Made by a program: the position numbers and the translations under genes
Shown here: positions 16,335 to 24,721 of the stretch, piece after piece
Numbering within the stretch: position 1 is the first letter of the stretch
How the letters are laid out: each line of letters opens with the position of its first letter
Notes under the pieces: generated by a model
Told to the model about the DNA's origin: nothing
Databases searched by the model: none
Seen by the model: only the letters and a program-made list of their open reading frames with translations
Assembly (NCBI RefSeq): GCF_009862265.1
Contig: NZ_WWGX01000115.1
Location: 70,331 to 134,330 of the forward strand
Source of the DNA: Streptomyces sp. SID8352
GTDB taxonomy: Bacteria > Actinomycetota > Actinomycetes > Streptomycetales > Streptomycetaceae
DNA: 64,000 nucleotides
Direction: 5' to 3'

Positions 16335-17360
16335 TCAGTCCTCGGGCTTGGACGGGTCGACGATGCCGAGGCCGTCTGCGCCGACCTGCACCGCGGACTC
16401 GTCCAGTGCCGACTCCACGACGGGCTGGGGGTGACCGTCGAGGTCGAGGACCGGGGAGGCCTCCTTGTACCAGGACTCGATCACGGCGTTGCCCCAGAAG
16501 TCCCGGCGGCGGTCGTCGTGGACGTTCCACCGGTAGGTCTCGTGGTCGGGGTCGCCGGTGTAGTAGTCGGAGGTGTAGATCTCCACGCGGTGGCCGTCCG
16601 GGTCGCGCAGATAGAGGTAGAAGGCGTTGGAGACGCCGTGCCGGCCGGGGCCGCGCTCGATGTGGTGCTCCATGCGCTGGGCGCCGAACAGGTCGGCGGT
16701 GCGCAGCACCTGGTGGGACTCGTGGGTGGCCACGCCCACGTGGTGCAGCTGGGGTCCGGCGCCGCCGGTGAAGGCGACGTCGTGGACGGTCTGCTTGCGG
16801 TACATCCAGGCCGCGTACAGCTCGTGCTCGTCGCCCTCGATGGTCTCCGAGCAGCCGAAGCCGAGCGCCTTGTAGTGGGCGTAGGCGGCGGGTATGTCGG
16901 GGGTGCAGATGTTGAAGTGGTCCAGGCGGGCGATCTGGGCACCGCGGTGCAGGTCGTAGCGCTGGATCAGGCGCTCGGCGCGGTCGATCTCGTGGAAGAA
17001 CTCGATGGGGAAGCCCAGCGGGTCGACGACCCGGACGGCGTCCCCGACGCCCGGCGTCCCGGCGCCCCGGGGGACGCGGCGGACGGGCAGCCCGAGCGCG
17101 GTGAAGTACTCCTCGGCGCGGTCCACGTCCTCGGGGGTGCGGACCCGGTAGGACAGGTGGTCCAGGGCCGCGACGTCACCCTTGCGGAGCACCAGGGAGT
17201 GGTGGGTGAGTTCGTCGGTCCCGCGCAGGCAGAGCAGGGACGCGTCCTCGTACTGGACGTGGAAGCCGAGCATGTCGACCCAGAACCAGCGGGCCCGGTC
17301 CAGGTCGGTGACGACCAGCTGGGCGTATGCGGAGCGGACGACGTCGGGAGGGGTGGTCAT
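16335..17360 (-). CDS. hpaD: Homoprotocatechuate (3,4-dihydroxyphenylacetate) 2,3-dioxygenase, extradiol type I
   Basis: A 341-residue two-domain VOC-fold ring-cleavage enzyme. Metal ligands fit H148 (LDHFN), H207 (LHHVG) and E260 (RVEIYTSDYY). The spacing equals that of Brevibacterium HPCD (H155, H214, E267) with a constant offset of seven. The second-sphere residues N150, H193 (TVHDVA) and Y250 match its N157, H200 and Y257, the groups that handle oxygen and substrate. It would cleave homoprotocatechuate next to its two hydroxyls to 5-carboxymethyl-2-hydroxymuconate semialdehyde. It is the last gene of the minus-strand operon, 18 bp after the semialdehyde dehydrogenase. A related catechol is possible as substrate. 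Confidence 0.9.
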   Translation of the reverse strand: MTTPPDVVRSAYAQLVVTDLDRARWFWVDMLGFHVQYEDASLLCLRGTDELTHHSLVLRKGDVAALDHLSYRVRTPEDVDRAEEYFTALGLPVRRVPRGAGTPGVGDAVRVVDPLGFPIEFFHEIDRAERLIQRYDLHRGAQIARLDHFNICTPDIPAAYAHYKALGFGCSETIEGDEHELYAAWMYRKQTVHDVAFTGGAGPQLHHVGVATHESHQVLRTADLFGAQRMEHHIERGPGRHGVSNAFYLYLRDPDGHRVEIYTSDYYTGDPDHETYRWNVHDDRRRDFWGNAVIESWYKEASPVLDLDGHPQPVVESALDESAVQVGADGLGIVDPSKPED

Positions 17361-17378
17361 GAGTACGGCTCCTAACGG

Positions 17379-18878
17379 TCAGGACGCACCGAAGCGGGGG
17401 GTGTGGGCCTCGCCGAGCATCACGTGGACGATCTTCGACTCGGTGTAGAAGTCGATACTATGCGCTCCGCCCTCGCGGCCGAGGCCGGAGGACTTCACGC
17501 CTCCGAAGGGAGTCCGCAGGTCACGGACGTTGTGGGAGTTGATCCACACCATGCCGGACTCGACGGCGTGGGCGATGCGGTGGCCGCGCTTGAGGTCGGA
17601 CGTCCACACGTAGGCGGCGAGTCCGAACTCGGTGGCGTTGGCCAGTTCCACGGCCTCGGCCTCGTCGTCGAAGGGGGCGACGGCGACGACGGGACCGAAG
17701 ATCTCCTCCTGGAAGATCCGGGCGTCGCGGGGGACGTCGGCGAAGACGGTGGGCTGGAGGTAGTTGCCCCCGGACAGGTGGGCGGGGCGCTCGCCGCCCG
17801 CGACCAGCCTGGCCTCCTGGCGGCCGATCTCCACGTAGTCCAGCACGCGGGCGTAGTGCTCGGCGTGGACGAGGGCGCCGACCTCGGTGGCCGGGTCGGA
17901 GGGCGGGCCGACCTTGACGCGCTCGGCCCGCTCGGCCAGGCGGCGGGTGAACTCCTCGTAGACGGGGCGTTCCACCAGGACGCGGGAGCCTGCGGTGCAG
18001 CGCTCGCCGTTGAGGGAGAAGACCCCGAAGAGGACGGAGTCCAGCGCGGCGTCCAGGTCGGCGTCGGCGAAGAGGACGACCGGGGACTTGCCGCCCAGCT
18101 CCATGGAGGTGGTCTTCAGGTGCGCGGCGGAGCTGCGGACGATGTGGCGGCCGGTGTCCGTGGAGCCGGTGAAGGAGATCAGCGGCACGCCGGGGTGGTC
18201 GACGAGGGCCTGGCCGGCCTCCTCACCGATGCCGTGGACGATGTTGACGACGCCCGAGGGGACGCCGGCCTCGTCGAGGATCTCGGGCCACAGGCTGGCG
18301 GAGAGCGGGGTCCACTCGGCGGGCTTGAGGACGAGGGTGCAGCCGGAGGCCAGCGCGGGGGCCAGCTTCCAGCTCTCCAGCATGAACGGGGTGTTCCAGG
18401 GCGTGATCAGTCCGGCGACGCCGACGGGGGTGCGGACGACGTAGTTGATCTGCTGGTCCCCGGCGCGGAACGCCTCCTCGCCGAGGGCGACGATCACGTC
18501 GCCGAAGTAGCGGAAGTTCTCGGCGGCGCGGCGGGCCTGGCCCCGGGCCTGGGTGATGGGGAGGCCGGAGTCGAAGGTCTCCAGGGCGGCCAGCCGCTCC
18601 TCGCGGGCCTCGACGGCGTCGGCGATGCGGTACAGGACGCGGGCGCGCTCGCGGTTACCGAGCTTCGACCAGGCGGGGAAGGCGGCGGTGGCCGCGGCGA
18701 CGGCGAGGTCGACGTCGGCGGTGCCGCCGGCGGCGGCCCGGGTGTAGGGGGCGTTGGAGACGGGGTCGCTGACGGGGAAGGTGCGGCCGTCGGCGCTGTC
18801 GAGCAGTTCGCCGCCGATCCAGTGGCGGATCTGCTCCGGCAGGCCGTCGGGGCGGCCCGCGGTCGGTGTGGTGGACAT
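17379..18878 (-). CDS. hpaE: 5-carboxymethyl-2-hydroxymuconate semialdehyde dehydrogenase
   Basis: A 499-residue aldehyde dehydrogenase of the usual length. Catalytic residues are N162 (PWNTP), E260 (SMELGGKSP) and C294 (NGERCTAGS). FTGSTDTGRHI is the cofactor loop. It should oxidise the ring-cleavage semialdehyde to the dicarboxylate with NAD. The start is ATG at 18878. Position directly before the homoprotocatechuate dioxygenase gene in the operon supports the specific name; by sequence alone it could also act on hydroxymuconate semialdehydes. Confidence 0.88.
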   Translation of the reverse strand: MSTTPTAGRPDGLPEQIRHWIGGELLDSADGRTFPVSDPVSNAPYTRAAAGGTADVDLAVAAATAAFPAWSKLGNRERARVLYRIADAVEAREERLAALETFDSGLPITQARGQARRAAENFRYFGDVIVALGEEAFRAGDQQINYVVRTPVGVAGLITPWNTPFMLESWKLAPALASGCTLVLKPAEWTPLSASLWPEILDEAGVPSGVVNIVHGIGEEAGQALVDHPGVPLISFTGSTDTGRHIVRSSAAHLKTTSMELGGKSPVVLFADADLDAALDSVLFGVFSLNGERCTAGSRVLVERPVYEEFTRRLAERAERVKVGPPSDPATEVGALVHAEHYARVLDYVEIGRQEARLVAGGERPAHLSGGNYLQPTVFADVPRDARIFQEEIFGPVVAVAPFDDEAEAVELANATEFGLAAYVWTSDLKRGHRIAHAVESGMVWINSHNVRDLRTPFGGVKSSGLGREGGAHSIDFYTESKIVHVMLGEAHTPRFGAS

Positions 18879-18903
18879 GGGGATGTCTCTTCCGTTCGGT
18901 GGG

Positions 18904-19824
18904 TCAGATCTGCTGGGTGAGGTCGCCGCCCTCGGCGAGCAGGGCGCGGATGCGGGTGAGACCGTCCTCGGTGGGCGGGGTGAGCGGCGGGCGGACGTGG
19001 CCGGAGGCGATCAGGCCCTGCTGTTCCAGGACCCACTTGGCGGGAGCGGGGTTGGTCTCGACGAACAGCAGGTCGACGAGGGGGTGGAGCCGGTAGTGCA
19101 GGTCCCGGGCGGCGTCGAAGTCGCCGGCCTCCCACAGCTCGTACATGCGGGCCACCGCGGTGGGGGCCAGGTTGGCCACGGCGGAGACGAAGCCCGCGCC
19201 GCCGAGGGCGAGCAGCGGCAGGCAGAGCAGCTCGATGCCGGACCAGACGAGCAGTTCCCGGCCGCAGGCGTGCAGGACGCGGGAGAAGTGCTCGAAGTCC
19301 TTGGTGGTCTCCTTGACGCCGACGAAGTTGTCGAAGTCGGTGAACAGGCGCCGCACGGTCTCCGGCGCGATGTCGACGGCGGTGCGGGAGGGCACGTTGT
19401 AGGCGACGAGCGGCAGGTCGGGGAACTCGCGGGCCACCGTGGCGTACCACTGGTAGAGCGCTTCCTGCGTGGGCCGGGCGTAGTACGGGGTGATGACGAG
19501 GGCGGCGTCGGCGCCGAGGTCGCGGGCGGCGGCGGTGATCTCCAGGGTCTCGTCGAGCTTGTGGGAGCCGGTGCCGGGCAGGAAGGGGACGCGGTCCCCG
19601 ATCTCGTCGGCGACGGTCCGCATGGCGGCGATGCGCTCGGCGGTGGTCTGGGCGGACGGCTCGCCGGTGGAGCCGCCGAGGGAGATGCCGTGCGAGCCGG
19701 ATTCGAGCTGCCAGCGGATGAGTCCGCGCAGGCTGTCGTGGTCGACGGCGCCCTCGGCGGTGAAGGGGGTGACGACGGGGGCGATGGAGCCGCGGATGGT
19801 GGCGGGGTCGCTGCGGAACTTCAT
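18904..19824 (-). CDS. Dihydrodipicolinate synthase (DapA) family aldolase/lyase
   Basis: A 306-residue class I aldolase-fold protein. GGSTGEPSA (about 50-58) is the carboxylate-binding loop. Y142 (VAYNVPSRT), R147 and the Schiff-base K171 (GVKETT) are in place. The start is ATG at 19824; the longer open frame has no homology. The family joins or splits pyruvate and aldehydes. In homoprotocatechuate pathways the last step is aldol cleavage to pyruvate and succinic semialdehyde, normally done by the unrelated HpaI. This protein is a candidate to replace it. True lysine biosynthesis is unlikely given the operon. Confidence 0.86.
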   Translation of the reverse strand: MKFRSDPATIRGSIAPVVTPFTAEGAVDHDSLRGLIRWQLESGSHGISLGGSTGEPSAQTTAERIAAMRTVADEIGDRVPFLPGTGSHKLDETLEITAAARDLGADAALVITPYYARPTQEALYQWYATVAREFPDLPLVAYNVPSRTAVDIAPETVRRLFTDFDNFVGVKETTKDFEHFSRVLHACGRELLVWSGIELLCLPLLALGGAGFVSAVANLAPTAVARMYELWEAGDFDAARDLHYRLHPLVDLLFVETNPAPAKWVLEQQGLIASGHVRPPLTPPTEDGLTRIRALLAEGGDLTQQI

Positions 19825-19861
19825 GGGGTGCTCCGTGGGTGGAGGGGTGCGGACGGGTGGG

Positions 19862-21295
19862 TCAGGACTGGCTGTCGCGCCACTGCTCGTAGGCGGACCG
19901 CCAGGAGGGGCCGAGCGGGTAGAGGCCCTGGACCGGCTCTCCGTCCGCGACGCGTTCGGCGATGAAGCGCTCCTGGAGCTCCTGTTCGGCGCTCTCGGTG
20001 GCGAGTTCGCGGGCCAGGTCCGGGGGGACGACGACGACGCCGTCGGCGTCACCGACGAGGATGTCGCCGGGCTGGACGAGGGCACCGCCGCAGGCGATGG
20101 GCACGCCGGTGTCCCAGGGGACGTGGCGGCGGCCGAGGACGGCGGGGTGCTCGGCGGCGTAGTAGGTGGGCAGACCGAGTCCGGTCACGGCGGCGCTGTC
20201 GCGCAGGGCTCCGTCGGTGACGACGCCCGCGGCCCCCCGGACCTTGGCGCGCAGGGCGAGGATGTCGCCGATGGTGCCGGCGGTGGGGTCGCGGCGGGCG
20301 TCCATCACGAGCACCTGGCCGGGGCGGAGTTCCTCGACGGCGCGCTTCTGGGCGTTCATGCCGTTGCCGTACCGGGCGAAGAGGTCCTCGCGGAGCGGGA
20401 GGTAGCGCAGGGTGTGCGCGGTGCCGACCATCTTGGCGGCGGGGTCGGTGGGGCGCACGCCGTCGATGGTCATGTGCAGCAGCCCGCGCTTGCGCATCTG
20501 GGAGCTGAGGGTGGCGGTGGCCACCTCGCTCAGGGCCCGGGCCAGTCCGGGATCGAGGGCGGGCTCCGCGATGTGGGCGGCGCCCAGGGCGTCGGCGCGC
20601 AGGGCGTCGTCGACGCGGGGCATGGCGCCCCAGGCGGCGAGGTCGTGACCGGCCTCGGCGACGGTGTTGCGCAGCACCCCGGTGGACCGACCGTCGGCGG
20701 TGGTGACCTCGACCTCGACGGTGTCGCCGGGGGTGACGACGGAGGCGCCGGTGGGGGTGCCGGTGAGGATGACGTCGCCGGGTTCGAGGGTGACCAGCCG
20801 GGAGAGGTCCGCGACCAGGTCGCCGAAGGGGAAGAGGAGGGTGGAGGTGTCGGCGTCCTGGACGGTCTCGCCGTTGACCCGGGTGCGCAGCCGGAGGGCG
20901 GCGGGGTCGAGGGTGCGGGCGTCCAGGAGTCGGGGGCCGAGGGGGGTGAAGCCGTCGGCGCCCTTGGAGCGGAGGTTGGAGCCGCGGTCCGCGTGGCGCA
21001 GGTCGTAGGCGCCCGCGTCGTTGGCGGCGGTGACCCAGGCGACGTGGTCCCAGCCCTGTCCGGGGGCGACGCGGTGGGCGCGGCGGCCGATGACGAGGGC
21101 TATCTCGCCCTCGAAGGACATGAGTTCGCAGCCGCGCGGGCGGACCAGGTCGTCACCGGTCCCGGCGAGGGAGGAGGGGGGCTTGAGGAAGTAGGAGGGC
21201 TGGTCGGGTACGCGTCCGCGCTCCTTCGCCCGGCAGGCGTAGTTGAGGTGGACGGCGATGATCTTCGAGGGCTGGGTTCCCAGCGGATGCGGCAT
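19862..21295 (-). CDS. Fusion of fumarylacetoacetate hydrolase-like and RraA-like domains
   Basis: A 477-residue two-domain protein. Residues 1-245 are FAH-type: acidic metal residues in FEGEIALVIG and AYDLRHAD, then KGADGFTPLGPRL and the TGTPTGAS loop. Residues 255-470 are RraA/HMG-aldolase-like, with VLVMDARRD, GTIGDILALRAK and GVVTDGALRDS (Arg and Asp of the active site). FAH domains act as isomerase or decarboxylase (HpaG) in this pathway. RraA-fold enzymes act as 2-oxoacid aldolases or decarboxylases. E. coli HpaG joins two FAH domains, so this pairing is different. First gene of the operon; the start is ATG at 21295 with GGGAGAA upstream. Confidence 0.85.
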   Translation of the reverse strand: MPHPLGTQPSKIIAVHLNYACRAKERGRVPDQPSYFLKPPSSLAGTGDDLVRPRGCELMSFEGEIALVIGRRAHRVAPGQGWDHVAWVTAANDAGAYDLRHADRGSNLRSKGADGFTPLGPRLLDARTLDPAALRLRTRVNGETVQDADTSTLLFPFGDLVADLSRLVTLEPGDVILTGTPTGASVVTPGDTVEVEVTTADGRSTGVLRNTVAEAGHDLAAWGAMPRVDDALRADALGAAHIAEPALDPGLARALSEVATATLSSQMRKRGLLHMTIDGVRPTDPAAKMVGTAHTLRYLPLREDLFARYGNGMNAQKRAVEELRPGQVLVMDARRDPTAGTIGDILALRAKVRGAAGVVTDGALRDSAAVTGLGLPTYYAAEHPAVLGRRHVPWDTGVPIACGGALVQPGDILVGDADGVVVVPPDLARELATESAEQELQERFIAERVADGEPVQGLYPLGPSWRSAYEQWRDSQS

Positions 21296-21461
21296 GGGAG
21301 TTCTCCCGGGGCGTGGGCGGCGTCGGGCGTGTGCCGAGGAGCGGTCGGCACCGGGCCGGGCCGGTGGGACGGGGACGCGGGACGGCGGACGGAGGCGGTC
21401 CTCGCGGTGACCGGTTCGCCCGCTCACGGGCCGTCTCCGGCACCGGACCATCCGTCCAGTA

Positions 21462-21473
21462 ATCGTATACGAT
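21462..21473. promoter_or_regulatory. GntR-type operator of the meta-cleavage operon (perfect palindrome)
   Basis: ATCGTATACGAT is a perfect 12-bp palindrome in the divergent promoter region between the FAH-RraA gene and the alpha/beta hydrolase. On the minus strand TACGAT could serve as a -10, which would put the operator on the promoter. Identical to the site at 23563-23574. The nearby GntR/FCD gene is the likely source of the binding protein. Confidence 0.75.
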
Positions 21474-21538
21474 ATCAGCCACGATCCAGAAGGGAAGGCC
21501 CTCCGTCCGGATTCATGGCAGCGAGCGCACCGGACCGC

Positions 21539-21561
21539 TAGGATGGCAAATCGTATACGAA
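21539..21561 (+). promoter_or_regulatory. Promoter with overlapping GntR-type operator
   Basis: TAGGAT (21539-21544) is a good -10 for the plus strand, placing the transcript start near 21551. ATCGTATACGAA (21550-21561), one base from the perfect palindrome, covers that point. Binding there would block the hydrolase-regulator operon, giving autoregulation. Confidence 0.65.
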
Positions 21562-21584
21562 ACTCGATGCGAGAGGCGCGAGAG

Positions 21585-22325
21585 ATGCAGAGTCGCACCG
21601 GTCTGACCGTCCGTACGTTCACTCCCGGCTCCCCCTCCGGGAAGCCGCCCGTCCTGCTCGTGCACGGCTTCGGCTCCGACGGGGGGCGGGACTGGGTGGA
21701 CACCGGCATCGCCGCGGCACTGGCCGACGCCGGGCGCACGGTGCTGGTGCCCGATCTCCGGGGCCACGGGCAGAGCCCGGCGCCGGCCGGGGCCGCCGAG
21801 GCCGGTGCCGACGCCCAGGCCCGCGATCTGGTCACGGTGCTGGACGAGTCCGGGGCCGGGGAGTTCGACGTCGTCGGCTACTCGCTGGGCGCCCGGCTCG
21901 CCTGGGAGCTGCCCGCGGCGGCCCCGGGCCGGGTGCGGCGGGCGGTGCTGGGCGGGCTGAGCCCCGCGGAGCCCTTCGAGGCGGTGGACGTGGCGGCGCT
22001 GCACCGCGCGGTGGCCGACGGGACGCCGCCCGCCGACCCCTTCACCGGGGCCATAGCGGGCATGGTGGGCGCGCACGGGGAGCGGGCCGCGGGCCTCGCG
22101 CTCTGCGTCGAGGGGCTGCGCGGCACGCCCTTCGCCCCGGGCTCCTGGGACGGCGCCACGCCGCCGGTCCTCGTCGTCGGGGAGCAGGACATGATGACCC
22201 GGGGCATCGAGCGGGTCGCCGGGCTCGTCGACGGGGCCGAGCTGATCACGGTGCCCGGCGACCACCTCCAGGTTCTCGCCGGTGAGGAGTTCCGCCGTAC
22301 AGTCCTTGAGGTCCTTGCGCGGTGA
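21585..22325 (+). CDS. Alpha/beta-fold hydrolase
   Basis: A 246-residue hydrolase with LVHGFGSDG near residue 20, nucleophile elbow GYSLGARL, and a C-terminal LITVPGDHLQVL carrying the likely catalytic His. The chosen start is ATG at 21585 with GAGAGGCGCGAG upstream. ATGs at 21543 and 21567 are in frame, but the first lies before the predicted transcript start and the operator. It might hydrolyse a ring-fission product, a lactone or an ester. It stands 64 bp before the GntR gene in one operon. Confidence 0.87.
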   Translation: MQSRTGLTVRTFTPGSPSGKPPVLLVHGFGSDGGRDWVDTGIAAALADAGRTVLVPDLRGHGQSPAPAGAAEAGADAQARDLVTVLDESGAGEFDVVGYSLGARLAWELPAAAPGRVRRAVLGGLSPAEPFEAVDVAALHRAVADGTPPADPFTGAIAGMVGAHGERAAGLALCVEGLRGTPFAPGSWDGATPPVLVVGEQDMMTRGIERVAGLVDGAELITVPGDHLQVLAGEEFRRTVLEVLAR

Positions 22326-22389
22326 GAGTACGAGTGCATGGGCCGGGTGGCCGCGCCGCGTCCGCCCGGCCCGGGGTAGGGGAACACCT

Positions 22390-23064
22390 ATGAGTGCCAC
22401 GGAGAAGCAGGCCCGGGCCACGGGCTCGAAGGCCGAGGTCAGCTACGAGCTGCTGCGTTCGCGCATCCTCGACGGGACCTACGGTCCCGGCTACCGGCTG
22501 GTCCTCAGCCAGTTGGCGCGCGAGACCGGGGTCAGCACCATCCCGCTGCGCGAGGCGCTGCGCAGGCTCCAGTCCGACGGGCTCGTCGAGGTCGTCCGCA
22601 ACATCGGCGCCCGGGTGGCCGTCTTCGACGCCGCCCAGGTGGAGCACTCGCTGCACGTGCTGGCCCGCCTGGAGGGGTACGCGACGGCGATCTCCGCCCC
22701 GCACATGACGGCGCGGCACATCCAGCGCTCCCGGCGGATCAACGCCCGGATGACCACGGCGCTGGAGGACTTCGACCCCGCCTCCTTCACCGCGCTCAAC
22801 CGGGAGTTCCACTTCTCGCTCTACGAGCACTGCCCGGACGCCCATCTGGTGTCGCTGCTGGAGGCGGAGTGGGCCCGGCTGGACCACATGCGCCGCTCCA
22901 CCTTCAGCCATGTCCCGGGGCGGGCCCGCCGGTCCGTCGAGGAGCACGAGCGGCTGCTGGAGCTGATCGGGGAGCGGGCGGGCGCCCAGGAGATCGAGCG
23001 GGTGGCCTGCGCGCACAAGATCGCGACGGCGGAGGCGCTGCACCGGTCGCAGTCCGGCGAGTAG
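22390..23064 (+). CDS. GntR-family transcriptional regulator with FCD domain
   Basis: A 224-residue regulator. The N-terminal winged helix (about 15-80) contains LRSRILDGTYGPGYRLV and TGVSTIPLREALRRLQ, the standard GntR recognition helix. The C-terminal part is an all-helical FCD ligand-binding domain. The start is ATG at 22390. It lies among the GTATAC palindromes, one of which covers its own operon promoter, so it most likely represses the island until an aromatic intermediate binds. The effector is unknown. Confidence 0.92.
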   Translation: MSATEKQARATGSKAEVSYELLRSRILDGTYGPGYRLVLSQLARETGVSTIPLREALRRLQSDGLVEVVRNIGARVAVFDAAQVEHSLHVLARLEGYATAISAPHMTARHIQRSRRINARMTTALEDFDPASFTALNREFHFSLYEHCPDAHLVSLLEAEWARLDHMRRSTFSHVPGRARRSVEEHERLLELIGERAGAQEIERVACAHKIATAEALHRSQSGE

Positions 23065-23090
23065 CGCGGCGGGGCGGACGGTCCCGGCGG

Positions 23091-23189
23091 GTCCGGCGGG
23101 TCCGGCAGGTCCGGCAGGTCCGGCAGGTCCGGCAGGTCCGGCAGGTCCGGCAGGTCCGGCAGGTCCGGCAGGTCCGGCAGGTCCGGCAG
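23091..23189. repeat. 9-bp tandem repeat (GTCCGGCAG, ten copies plus one variant)
   Basis: Ten exact copies of GTCCGGCAG run from 23100 to 23189, preceded by GTCCGGCGG. It starts 26 bp after the GntR stop. In other frames it reads as Gly-Pro-Ala or Arg-Gln-Val repeats, but no gene with a start and homology includes it. The rest of the gap to 23562 shows no gene. Copy number is likely to vary between strains. Confidence 0.9.
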
Positions 23190-23562
23190 CGGCCCCGGAA
23201 CGGCCCGGCGGTCCCCGGGAACCGGCCGCGCGGCCCGGAGCGACGGAGGGGCTTCGGTACGCGCGGGTCCCGGTGGCCCGAGCCGAACGTGCCCGCGCGC
23301 TCCCCGCCCTCATCGGCACCGACCCTTTGAGGGGGACTCCCCCCCAGGGGGCGGTTCCGTTCGCGGGCGGGCTCCGGGGCGCCCCGCACCGCCCCGCGGA
23401 CGGACGTGCCGACAGGCCCCCGTTCCCGCACGGACCATGGGCACCGCACGGACATCGAACCCGCCCGGGACGCCGCGCCACGGCGCCGGGGAGGGCACCG
23501 CCGAACGCCACGGTCCCGGACCGGTGAGGCGTGAGCCGTGACCGTGAAATCCGGCCCGCCTA

Positions 23563-23596
23563 ATCGTATACGATCAGGTATCTCATCTGTTAGCGT
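23563..23596 (+). promoter_or_regulatory. GntR-type operator and promoter of the phosphotriesterase-like operon
   Basis: The perfect palindrome ATCGTATACGAT (23563-23574) sits in the -35 region of a TAGCGT -10 (23591-23596). The -10 ends six bases before the ATG at 23603, so the transcript is probably leaderless. This links the downstream hydrolases to the same regulator as the meta-cleavage operon. Confidence 0.7.
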
Positions 23597-23602
23597 GACC
23601 GC

Positions 23603-24721
23603 ATGTCCACTACCGACTCGACGGCGGGGACGGCCGGTGCGCCGGCCCCCGTGCCGCTGCCCGGGGGGACCGTCGTCACCGTCACCGGCGAGGTCGCGCC
23701 GGACACGCTGGGCGCGGTGCTCCCCCATGAACACCTGCTGAGCGATACCGCCCCGCCCGGGGACACCGCGGACTCCTGGGCGGCCTCGGGCCGTACCCGC
23801 CCGGCCACCGCGACCCGGATCTCCTTCTACCGGGCGCCGTTGACGATGGGCCTGCTCGGTGACATCGCCCTGGGCGTCCCCAACCGGGACAACTGGCTGC
23901 TCGGCGACGAGCAGGTCGCAGCCGAGGAGGCCGCCGCGTTCCGGCTGGCCGGTGGCGGCACTCTGGTGGACCTCACCACTGCCCAACTGGGGCGCGATCC
24001 GGCCGGGTTGCGCCGGATCTCCGAGTCCTCGGGCGTCACCGTCGTCATGGGCACCGGCCGTCACCACCCCGCGTGGGGCGGAGTCCGTGCGGGGGAGTCC
24101 GCGGAGGAGCTCACCGAGGAGTTCGTCCGCGACCTCACGGAGGGCGTGGGCGGCGTCCGCGCCGGTGTGATCGGACAGCTCGGCGCCCTCGATCCCCGGG
24201 AGCCCGCCGAGCGCGCCGTCCTCGCCGCCGCGGCCCGCGCCTCGGCCGCCACCGGCGCCGCCGTCTCGCTCCGCCGCTCCGCCGACCCCGGCGTCCAGCG
24301 GCACGTCCTCGACCTGCTGGCCGAGGAGGGCGCGGATCTCGGCCGCGTCGCCGTCGGTGGCTGCGACGCGCTCTCCCCCCGCCCCGACGACCTCGAACCC
24401 CTGCTGGAGCGAGGGGTGTTCGTCCAGTTCGACCGGCTGGGCCGACTGCCCTCGGCGGCCAGTGCCAGCGACGACCAGGACGTGGCCGCCGCCGTGCTGG
24501 AGCTGGCCCGGCGGGGTCACGCCGGACGGGTCCTGCTGTCCCAGGGCATCGACTCCAAGGCGGGGCTGCTCGCCCACGGCGGGGGCGGCTACGGCTTCCT
24601 CCTCCAACAGTTCGTCCCCTACCTGCGGATGCTCGGGGCGGACAACGCCCTCGTCGAGACCGTCACGGTGCGCAACCCGGGACGGCTGCTGACCATCGCC
24701 GAGCAAAGGACCGACGCGTGA
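23603..24721 (+). CDS. Phosphotriesterase-like protein lacking most metal ligands (probable pseudoenzyme)
   Basis: A 372-residue TIM-barrel protein related to its neighbour at 24718-25788 along its whole length (GGGTLVD, GVTVVMG, VLDLLAEEGADL). The first HxH is kept (LPHEHL). The other ligands are not: the Glu of GEVG is Gln (GVIGQLG), the first later His is Arg (VSLRRSA), the second is Gly (RVAVGGCD), and the HD pair of LLGHD reads LLSQG. It should not bind a normal binuclear centre. It overlaps the intact copy by GTGA, so the two are made together and may form a heteromer. The start is ATG at 23603, probably leaderless. Confidence 0.85.
   Translation: MSTTDSTAGTAGAPAPVPLPGGTVVTVTGEVAPDTLGAVLPHEHLLSDTAPPGDTADSWAASGRTRPATATRISFYRAPLTMGLLGDIALGVPNRDNWLLGDEQVAAEEAAAFRLAGGGTLVDLTTAQLGRDPAGLRRISESSGVTVVMGTGRHHPAWGGVRAGESAEELTEEFVRDLTEGVGGVRAGVIGQLGALDPREPAERAVLAAAARASAATGAAVSLRRSADPGVQRHVLDLLAEEGADLGRVAVGGCDALSPRPDDLEPLLERGVFVQFDRLGRLPSAASASDDQDVAAAVLELARRGHAGRVLLSQGIDSKAGLLAHGGGGYGFLLQQFVPYLRMLGADNALVETVTVRNPGRLLTIAEQRTDA

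Noticed and set aside
22822..22900. tRNA or rRNA genes anywhere in the window
   Set aside because: No cloverleaf with a GTTCRANYC-type arm or rRNA core was recognised on reading either strand; a covariance-model scan would settle this.
22246..23511. Collagen-like Gly-Pro-Ala protein on the minus strand
   Set aside because: The Gly-Pro-Ala run is only the 9-bp minisatellite read in one frame. The rest of that frame is antisense to the GntR gene and has no homology.
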